The notes beneath the pieces are model-generated. The model had not been told where the DNA came from, made no database searches, and saw only the letters and a program-made list of their open reading frames with translations. This document shows, piece by piece, positions 57,066-64,000 of a stretch of 64,000 nt of DNA. The DNA lies in NCBI GenBank assembly GCA_037951105.1, contig JBAMJV010007650.1:1-64000 (forward strand). Reading direction: 5' to 3'. This stretch comes from Echinarachnius parma. Lineage: Eukaryota > Echinodermata > Echinoidea > Clypeasteroida > Echinarachniidae. Position numbers and translations under genes: made by a program. Every line of letters starts with the position of its first letter. The first letter of the stretch is position 1.

Positions 57066-57465
57066 CACACATTTCAAAACATTTTTATTACCCCCCAAGT
57101 AACGAAAAAAAACAATCTTTGAACCAAAAGTGATAAATATGCATTGGAATTATGATGTCCACCATTAATTATGGACATTAATTAAGTAAGTCTGGTGTTT
57201 TTAGTGATTTTCATCGACCCTCACTGGACGATTGATCAAAAAAGATCGAAGGGCTTCTAAGTGTGCACACATTTCAAAACATTTTTATTACCCCCCAAGT
57301 AACGAAAAAAAACAATCTTTGAACCAAAAGTGATAAATATGCATTGGAATTATGATGTCCACCATTAATTATGGACATTAATTAAGTAAGTCTGGTGTTT
57401 TTAGTGATTTTCATCGACCCTCACTGGACGATTGATCAAAAAAGATCGAAGGGCTTCTAAGTGTG
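57066..57465. repeat. Perfect 200 bp tandem duplication
   Basis: 57066-57265 and 57266-57465 appear identical base for base, from CACACATTTCAAAAC to GGGCTTCTAAGTGTG. Either very recent or an assembly artefact. Confidence 0.9.
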
Positions 57466-59827
57466 CGGATGACGTCATCCGCGCGTGCAGATTTGTCAAA
57501 ATGTAGCGCGCTCTGTCAAAATGGCAGCGCGCTCAATCTGGATAGGCGATGTACGCAACCGGGAGTACGTGCTTCGCTCACCCATTATACATGTACTACA
57601 ATTGTTATTCAGTTATCACACTTAAAAACAAAAAAGAAATATTTTAATTTTGCTTACAAATGTTTGTTCTCTTATTTGCTGTTCGTAACAAAATAACAAA
57701 TTATATTTGTTTTTTTTAAATAAAATGATAATGCATACCTAATAAAGATTTGTTTTTAGAGTGTTGCTCTATATGTACCTACTCTAGATGGCAGATAATA
57801 CTTGAGCTTTCTCAAAAATAAATCTACTAATTTTTTCTCCTTTTTTATGTTGTTCATAACATAAATTAAATGTATTTGCAAATACACTGATAATGTATTC
57901 CTTTTAGAGTGTCACTTTATTAAAAAAAACACCATTTCTTGTACATGTACAAATGTGCCACTCTATTTGCAGTTACTATGGGAAATAATCCTCTTTAGCA
58001 GTAATGATCAAGCTTTGATTGTTGTCAAGGTTACCGTTAATTGTGAGTTTGTGCAAAGGACAGTGAAAGTAGTTTTTGACATTAAGACATTTTGCACTTT
58101 AATGTAGGTAAAAAGTGTACCATCTTAAAGTGATCCATTATCTGGACGCTTGCTTTTCTGAAAGTGATATATTTGAGACTTCAATCATCACATTCTAATA
58201 TCATTGTCAAATTCTTCTGAATGATGTGTGATAGTTTTATAGAAAAAGAACATTTCACCAATGCACATTGATATCGACTATAATTAGGGAGACATTTGAG
58301 CATTCTTAACCCGTTTCATTCTTCTGTTACCATAAGCCAAACAACAACGTACAAGAGAAATGTGGAAGCTCCAAGTGATTTTGGTTGAATTCGACAAATT
58401 AATGAATCACTTTAATAATAGAGGCATGTACTTTTTCAGCAAATTCACAATTGCAATTGAAACATGAATTTTACACTTAATTCTTACAAATTATAATATT
58501 ACACATTTCTTTCACCAATGTTTGGTGTAAATGTAAAAACTTGTACGTACTTGTACGGTTTGAATTGTACTGCACTTTTACTATCATACTTTTTCCAATA
58601 AGAATGAGTTGCATATTATCACAGGAGCCATTTGAACAAACATTTGAATCCATTTTTTAATGTAAATGTAAACTTTATGTGAAAGTACATTTAACTTATA
58701 TCAATAGTCTCATTACTTGATATTCACGCTTTTTATGTAGTCACACACATGTCAAAATAATAATTGTAATAATGGTAATAATAAGTATATTTGTTCTTGA
58801 TAAACATGACCCATTACCATGCTGTACGCTACAAATTAACCAAGTATGTAAATACAGCTCAAAAAGAAATGTTTTGGAAGTTACGGACACCAGAAATTGA
58901 GAATTGCGATCAATTTTTCCAAAATATTGTATATAACGATTCAATAAGTACTCCTTACTGTAATTTTGTATGGATTAGATTAATGTACGCATAGTAAAGG
59001 TGAGAATTAATGCAATAGAAACCCCCAAAACGCAGAAGTTACAAACAAAATTGAGCAATACTCGGCAATACATACATCATTAACATATAAGTCATTCATG
59101 ATTGCTTGTTAATTAGTGTACTTTTATTAAAGTAACTACTGCCCATTTAATTCATGTACTAATTATTGTATTGATTGTAAATGTACTAACTACTAATTAG
59201 ATAGAAAAAACAAATTATTGTCCGTGTGCTAAATGTTAATAATAAGAAAAATAACTAATTATTTCAGATGCAATGTTTTATTTTCTGTACATAAGATCTA
59301 TATATGGCGCAATAAAAATTTGTGTTGCTTTGCCGTGACGTCCCTAGCCTCAAAACAGTTGTCTGGTCAGGGTTTTATTTTCCTCGTGTCACGTCTCGCT
59401 ACTTCCCTGTAGCAAAAAATAATAAGAGAGACAAAGAGTGAGAGAACAAAAGAATAAAACAAGTATCAAAAACAGAAATTTAAGAAAGGTATGATGATGA
59501 TGATGATAATGATGGTGGTGAATGAGAGAGAACAAAAGAAGAAGAAAAGTATGAAAACAGTAGACACTTGTTGGCATACAGATTAATTAAAGGATGATGA
59601 TATCATCATCTCTCAAGGCTCTTCAAAGACAAAAAAAGACCTTGATCATTGAATACAATGACACAATAAATCCATATCTGACACACACATTTTCTACTCA
59701 CTTGGGAGTAAACTGCTTAGGCAACATATATTTTTGTGAATAGTATCCACGCATATTTTGCAGTATTATGAGGTAACTTTGTACATGTTATTAACAATAC
59801 AGTATGTTATTGACTGAATAATTATAC
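57466..59827. other. Intergenic between repeats and the CARS2 3' end
   Basis: Begins with a GC-rich patch (57466-57570: GATGACGTCATCCGCGCGTG and repeated AGCGCGCTC), then AT-rich sequence. A (GAT)n tract at 59492-59520. No gene seen. Confidence 0.4.
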
Positions 59828-59833
59828 TTTATT
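59828..59833 (-). promoter_or_regulatory. Candidate CARS2 polyadenylation signal
   Basis: AATAAA on the minus strand about 120 nt after the CARS2 stop codon. Plausible by position only, since the region is AT-rich. Confidence 0.35.
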
Positions 59834-59951
59834 ACACAATCAAATATTGGTCATTGCTAAACACCTTCAGAATTTGTAAACATACATCTCATATAGATGT
59901 AATACATACAATAAATGCACATGTAGTGTCAGAAAGTTTGGTCTTCATTAG

Positions 59952-60020
59952 CTAAATTACCTCTGATTTTGTACTTTTGCTTGTCTCCACGAATTCCCAG
60001 GTTGCTGTTTTTCCACGATC
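59952..60020 (-). CDS. CARS2: CARS2 last exon
   Basis: Acceptor ttttctgcag; 22 codons, DRGKTATWEFVETSKSTKSE then VI and TAG at 59954-59952. Matches the conserved IKDR...TWE..  ending of the family. Confidence 0.8.
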   Translation of the reverse strand, partial: DRGKTATWEFVETSKSTKSEVI

Positions 60021-63000
60021 CTGCAGAAAATGTTAAAGGGCGCACAAAAAGATTAAAACTACCATTGTTTGTTTAAAATAAAGCAGCGTAGTATGGCCTT
60101 TCATACATTGTAGGTCCCTTATTATAGCATGGAATCTAAATATATCAAGCGATCCTGGGGCCCCCGTTTCATGAAAGGGTCTTATCTTAAGACCGTCTTA
60201 ACTGTCACATGACTGTGACTGATCTACGGACATACGGATGGCGTTTGTTCCGATCACAAAAGTCAAGGTTGGAAGTATAATGGCAAATACGCTTTCATAC
60301 AACACTTACTCATTGCACTCACTTTGGACATGGTTTTGACGGTCCAGTGGATAATTTAAGATCTGAATACTTCAATCATAAATATCTTTTTAACGAAAGG
60401 GAAATTTGAAAAACCAAAACCTGTCCCATGCTTTTATTGTAAATACGAATACAACATGAGGGAACCGCTAGAATTCCAATTGGATTTTGAGGATTTGGAC
60501 AATGTTACTTAGTCCCTTTAAGAATGTACTGTACTTAATGAAAAAATAGACTTGTTGATATCTGTATGCGGGACCAACCAGTAACACAAAGGCAATATTA
60601 AAGAGCATCTGCGGACTGGTACAATTTCTGCAAAAGAAGAGTTGATAATTATTCTTGGTTCAATTCCCAACCTACAGCACATGTGTGTCCTTCAGCAAGG
60701 CACCTTTTCTACACTTGCTTCTCTCAACCCAGGGGGGTGTTTCACAAAGATCCTAAGTTGGACTTATGGAAAGCCATTTGTAGCCTTGGAATAAAATATG
60801 TTCAAAAGCAAAATGGAAGTATTTTAGACTTTCATAAATTTTATATGAAGAACATAGAATCTCCTTGATAATAGAAAATAGTAATGATCCGAGTTGCCAT
60901 TTTATGCCTTTTAAAGGAACTTTTACAAACAATTTTCAAAGAAACTAACCACATTCCATAATTTGTAATGATCCGAGTTGCCATTTTATGCCTTTTAAAG
61001 GAACTTTTACAAACAATTTTCAAAGAAACTAACCACATTCCATAATTTGTAAGTCCAACTTAGAGTTAAGTTCAACTTAGGATCTTTGTGAAACACCCCC
61101 AGGTGTAATAAATGGACACCTGGCAGGAATGTATGCGACTAGGGCAGTTCTGCTAAAGCTAGGGTTATATTATATATACATTTGTATATTAATATACTAG
61201 CTGTGCCATACAAGTGAACATTATTATTATCATTATTATTATTACATTATTAGAAAACGGGCTTTGCTAGAATTGAACCCGAGACATCCAGATTGCTAGA
61301 CCAGTGCGCAACCATCGAGACACAAAGACAATTATATGGCAGTTAATTCTTTAGTCCGATACCTTTATTTGGATGCCCTGTCTTGACAGTGTATCTCTAA
61401 CTTCATCGCAAGATTTTAGGAGCGGAGCTCTCTCTTTCAGCACTTCTTTCTTTCTCGCTGCGGCCTCAGATGCATCTAACAAGAATAAATAAAACTAATT
61501 ATGAATATGCATACATTATTTATACATGCACAAATGATGTTGAGTAGCCACAATTCTCTGAAATACATAAATATATAAATGCTTCTAAACATGGACACTT
61601 CGGCCTTTCAGACTGCCAGGTATGTATTATATATTGACATCTAAACATCATGTTGCTTCCTTCAATGATTGGCAAATCTATAGCCACAGATAAACTTTTC
61701 TACATAGTTTCTACATAGATTTGGGTTATCGCATCAAAACATTTTAATTCCAGGCCTCAAATACGTCGCCGTGTCATTTTCTACTTCGTAGGGAGCATTC
61801 CAGTATGGCAGGCACGCATAAAAAGGTACACACTCAATGAAATATAAAACTGCAAAGTTCTATCTAAACAGAGAAACTTTGTCTAGGTTGATAGCTATTG
61901 ATTTGTACGCAGAAAGTGTTAAATCTCATCTCCATAATTTCGCTGCAACTTAGTCCGGATATATAAATAGTTCATCATTCAACATTATGTCTTTGAAGAA
62001 ATATACACTCAATGGCAATCAAAACTTTGCAGACCACAATAGAGAGACATAAACTCGGTTTACAGTTAATGATATGCACCAAGAAATTTAATATGTATCT
62101 CACCCAGATTTTTTGTTCCTGGCACATCGAGAGCCCATCTTCTGACGTCCTGCCTGAAGCCAACCAGGGTGTCCATGGCAGTGGTCATTGCTTGGATGTT
62201 CTGGTCCTCATCAACACTCTATTGGAATGAGATCAAAATCATCAAAATTAGAGATTCAAAGATTTAAAAAAGAACATTATTACATATATTTACACTCAAT
62301 AGTAGAAGCTAGCCTGATTTGTTTGTGTCTCCTGGGATATCGAGAGCCCATCTTCTGATATCCTGCCTGAAGCCGACTAGAGTATTCATGGCAGTGGTCA
62401 TCGCTTGGACATTTTGATCATCATCAACACTCTAATGGAATTAGATCCAAAATCACCAAAATTATGACAAATTATTACTCCTATTTACACTAGATAACAG
62501 TAGCTGGGCTGAGTTTGTCTCCTGGCACATTGAGAGCCAATCTTCGAACATCCTGCCTGGAGCCGACCAGGGTGTCCATAGTATTGGTCAAAGCTTAAGA
62601 CATCCACACAACAGTGGAGCCATTTTAAGTCATGGTATCTAAACCACCTCTGTGAATTCCAGCCAAAGAATTGAGAACCAATTGTTACAATGTCCACAGT
62701 AACACTTTATATGAAACACCACACAGATACACATGAACTTTTTATGCTAATGATGTGTCGATACTTGAAAAAAGACTTACCGATCTCTTTGTGAGTTGCA
62801 ATCCCAGTGACGTGAGTACATGATAGACATAGGTTGAGACGGCTGCTACTACCCCTGGACTTCTGGCCGACATATTCTACACAAAATGAAACAGTCAGAA
62901 CATTTATCTATTTTTAACCCACGACCTCTCATGCACGAGACGGATGCTCTACCACTGAGCCATATGCCCGGTCAACTATCACCGGGTACCATTACCCAAA

Positions 63001-64000
63001 ACTAATATTCTTATAAATGAAAGGTAACACCTTTAGTAGTCCATTCCATCAACAAGTTCACAAAAATATGTTTCCAGAAAAGAAAAAAAATAATTGGAAA
63101 ACGCATCACCATTCTAAAGCATGCGTTCATGGGTCTGAATTACGAAGACTAATTTGTCCAGAGCGAACGAATCGTCCGGGATTCTATTGTCTCCAAACGT
63201 ATGCGTGAATAGCATTGGCGCACTCGCAAATGTTTGGCCCGTACGGAACCAGGAAATAATAGTGGTTCCGTAAGTGGTTGTAATTAATTGCTTTGTTTAG
63301 TTATTACACAATCCTTTGCAAAATGTTGGGTATCTATTTGATATCACAAAACGATACCAAATCATAAAACTATGTGTTGTTCTTTGCCTGGTGGTCCCCT
63401 TTAACTTTAGTATGCATAATGCAAAAGCTCGTAGGCAAGCTAGGGGTTAAAATATACTCACACATTGCTGGCTGAAGTGTGCATTGCCTTCCTGTACAAG
63501 CTGCATTATAGCATCCAGAGCTCTCTTGGTGTCAAAGTCATCCGCAAATGCCTGCATGACTTCTTGTTGGGCGTTGGACAAGCTGAGAAATAATAGAACA
63601 TGTTCAAATTACTGTAATTGTATATAATGGTCCTGGGGGTGTTTAGTAAAGATTCAATGTTGGACCTACATGTAACTACTATGGAAAGCCATTAGTTTCT
63701 TTGTACAATTGTTGGAACAGTTCTTTTAAAAGGCATACATTTTTTATCGCACATCAGTATATTTGTTATTATCAAGGAGCCTTGAAGTTATTGATATACA
63801 TTTCCGTTGGAAGTTTCAAACATATTCTATTTTTGTTGCTTTTGAATATGTTTTATTCCAAGGCTACAAATGGCTTTCAATAATTGTTACTTACTTCTAA
63901 GGTCCAACATAAAAGTTAAGTTCAACTTAGAATCTTTGTGAAACACCCCCCTCCCAAGCAATTATATTGAACCCATCAATCTAGAAATTTAATTCAGAGG
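59952..64000 (-). CDS. CARS2: Mitochondrial cysteine-tRNA ligase (CARS2), 3' part
   Basis: Five exons of the minus-strand gene can be joined: 63582-63462, 62876-62781, 62218-62104, 61475-61363 and 60020-59952; the rest lies beyond the window. The enzyme charges mitochondrial tRNA-Cys. The exons encode the C-terminal helical (anticodon-recognition) region: FADDFDTKRALDAIM, SPGVVAAVSTYVYHVLTSLG, LVGFRQDVRRWALDVPG, LKERAPLLKSCDEVRDTL then RQGIQIK joined by splicing to DRGKTATWEFVE. I recall the same series in human CARS2 (ALADDFDTPR, LVRFRQKVRQFAL, LRERQPLLEACDTLR, INIKDRSSTTSTWELL). All junctions keep frame (phases 0, 0, 1, 0). Catalytic HIGH and KMSKS motifs are outside the window. Confidence 0.88.
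60300..60521. mobile_element. Half of a TTTAAAGGGACTTAGTAACA-family MITE
   Basis: ACTCATTGCACTCACTTTGG ... CCAAAACCTGTCCCATGCTT ... AATGTTACTTAGTCCCTTTA is the reverse of 9281-9500. Confidence 0.65.
60640..61135 (+). mobile_element. SINE-like repeat split by a MITE
   Basis: GGTTCAATTCCC (box B-like) then GTGTCCTTCAGCAAGGCACC and CTTCTCTCAACCCAGG is a widespread animal repeat phrase; its continuation AGGTGTAATAAATGGACACC resumes at 61100 after the GGGGGTGTTTCAC element at 60733-61100. Confidence 0.45.
60733..61100. mobile_element. MITE, GGGGGTGTTTCAC family (with internal duplication)
   Basis: Ends are inverted: GGGGGGTGTTTCACAAAGAT at left, ATCTTTGTGAAACACCCCC at right. Inside, a ~68 bp block (about 60891-60958) is repeated almost perfectly at about 60965-61031. 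Confidence 0.75.
61215..61330 (-). mobile_element. tRNA-derived SINE with TAA-rich tail
   Basis: On the minus strand a box A-like GGTTGCGCACTGGTCTAGC is followed ~30 bp later by box B-like GGGTTCAATTC, then GCAAAGCCCG and a (TAA/TGA)n tail. It lies in the last CARS2 intron. A decayed tRNA gene is less likely because of the tail. Confidence 0.55.
61363..61475 (-). CDS. CARS2: CARS2 penultimate exon
   Basis: Acceptor attcttgttag, donor AAG|gtatcg. Reads (D)ASEAAARKKEVLKERAPLL then KSCDEVRDTLSRQGIQIK. Unspliced reading would add VSD and stop, but the splice to the last exon restores the conserved IKDR. Confidence 0.83.
62104..62218 (-). CDS. CARS2: CARS2 exon, tandem copy 1 (good splice sites)
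   Basis: Acceptor ttccaatag, donor CTGG|gtgaga, 115 nt (38 codons plus one base): SVDEDQNIQAMTTAMDTLVG then FRQDVRRWALDVPGTKNL. Joins cleanly to the next exon (G|AT gives Asp). It is the most 3' of three tandem copies and the only one with a normal GT donor. Confidence 0.82.
62314..62431 (-). CDS. CARS2: CARS2 exon, tandem copy 2 (open, GC donor)
   Basis: 118 nt, open in the same phase: SVDDDQNVQAMTTAMNTLVG then FRQDIRRWALDIPGDTNKS, one codon longer than copy 1. The acceptor (ttccattag) is intact but the donor position is CAG|gctagc, a weak GC donor. It could be an alternative exon or a recently silenced copy; reading through meets TAG at once. Confidence 0.6.
62500..62620 (-). pseudogene. 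CARS2 exon, tandem copy 3 (degenerate)
   Basis: Reads ALTNTMDTLVGSRQDVRRLA then LNVPGDKLSPA in the frame of copies 1 and 2, but the 5' part has deletions and a TAA just upstream, and no clear acceptor or donor remains. Confidence 0.7.
62781..62876 (-). CDS. CARS2: CARS2 exon (helical domain)
   Basis: 32 codons between acceptor ttgtgtag and donor TCG|gtaagt: NMSARSPGVVAAVSTYVYHV then LTSLGLQLTKRS. Phase 0 at both ends. Confidence 0.83.
62917..62979 (-). other. tRNA-like relic (SINE head or tRNA pseudogene)
   Basis: The minus strand has a perfect box A/D-arm (TGGCTCAGTGGTAGAGC) and GAGGTCGTGGGTT in place of the variable/T-arm, but box B is broken and the anticodon stem does not pair normally. 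It abuts the MITE at 62980. Confidence 0.5.
62980..63404. mobile_element. MITE (TTAAAGGGGACCACCAGGCA family), reversed copy 3 in CARS2 intron
   Basis: Reads GGGTACCATTACCCAAAACT at left and GCCTGGTGGTCCCCTTTAA at right, the reverse of copy 1, including ACGCATCACCATTCTAAAGC. Confidence 0.75.
63462..63582 (-). CDS. CARS2: CARS2 exon (ADDFDT)
   Basis: Acceptor tttctcag, donor TGT|gtgagt. One base completes a codon, then 40 codons: LSNAQQEVMQAFADDFDTKR followed by ALDAIMQLVQEGNAHFSQQC. The A-DDFDT-R segment is a hallmark of cysteinyl-tRNA synthetases. Confidence 0.87.
63635..63950. mobile_element. MITE, GGGGGTGTTTCAC family, in CARS2 intron
   Basis: Inverted ends GGGGGTGTTTAGTAAAGATT and AATCTTTGTGAAACACCCCC with inner GTTGGACCT/AGGTCCAAC. 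Shares its core with the copy at 51756. Confidence 0.7.

Noticed and set aside
61351..61363. CARS2 ending IKVSD-stop at the penultimate exon
   Set aside because: The stop is intronic; a GT donor after AAG joins to a downstream exon that restores the conserved IKDR...TWE ending.
62917..62979. Functional tRNA gene
   Set aside because: Good box A but broken box B and unpaired anticodon stem.

Overview
This is AT-rich eukaryotic DNA with spliced genes, long introns and very dense interspersed repeats. The gene set (a TRIM2/TRIM3-type RING-Bbox-filamin-NHL protein, a CFAP97/hemingway-type cilium protein, and mitochondrial cysteinyl-tRNA synthetase) and the repeats (many short terminal-inverted-repeat elements that begin with phrases such as GGGGGTGTTTCACAAAGAT or TTAAAGGGATAGTTGAG, poly-G/C tracts, L2/CR1-like retrotransposon ends, tRNA-derived SINEs) suggest a marine invertebrate deuterostome, most likely an echinoderm. 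That assignment is inference; no search was possible.

Layout. 1-13.7 kb: no recognisable gene. It holds a poly-G repeat array (about 60-590), a degenerate ~190 bp satellite (about 3.65-5.68 kb) and many MITE-like elements, including a hAT-like one nested in a TA-flanked one at 12.2-12.5 kb. 13.78-17.39 kb, + strand: a TRIM2/3 orthologue with one large coding exon, followed by six tandem copies of the last exon at an exact 209 bp period. 17.4-33.9 kb: 3' flank and intergenic repeats, including a TIR element whose end has grown into a 15-copy minisatellite, a ~440 bp foldback, (TTA)n and (TG)n tracts, and a TIR element filled with CCCTAAGCAAGTA repeats. 34.07-49.52 kb, + strand: a three-exon CFAP97-family gene of 548 aa with a 13 kb first intron full of MITEs and with three decayed copies of exon 2 just upstream of the intact one. 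49.7-51.75 kb: a 5'-truncated non-LTR retrotransposon on the minus strand. 52-59.9 kb: repeats, an inverted/direct repeat trio and a perfect 200 bp tandem duplication. 59.95-64.0 kb, minus strand: the 3' end of mitochondrial cysteinyl-tRNA synthetase (CARS2) with five placed exons, one of which exists in three tandem copies; the gene continues past the window.

The three genes have no evident common pathway (neuronal/ubiquitin ligase, axoneme, mitochondrial translation). What links them is structural: each carries a local tandem duplication of a short internal or terminal exon together with its flanking intron, with copies ranging from near-identical to clearly dead. This repeated exon duplication, most striking in the TRIM NHL exon where the copies are phase-0 and blade-sized, is the most unusual signal in the window.
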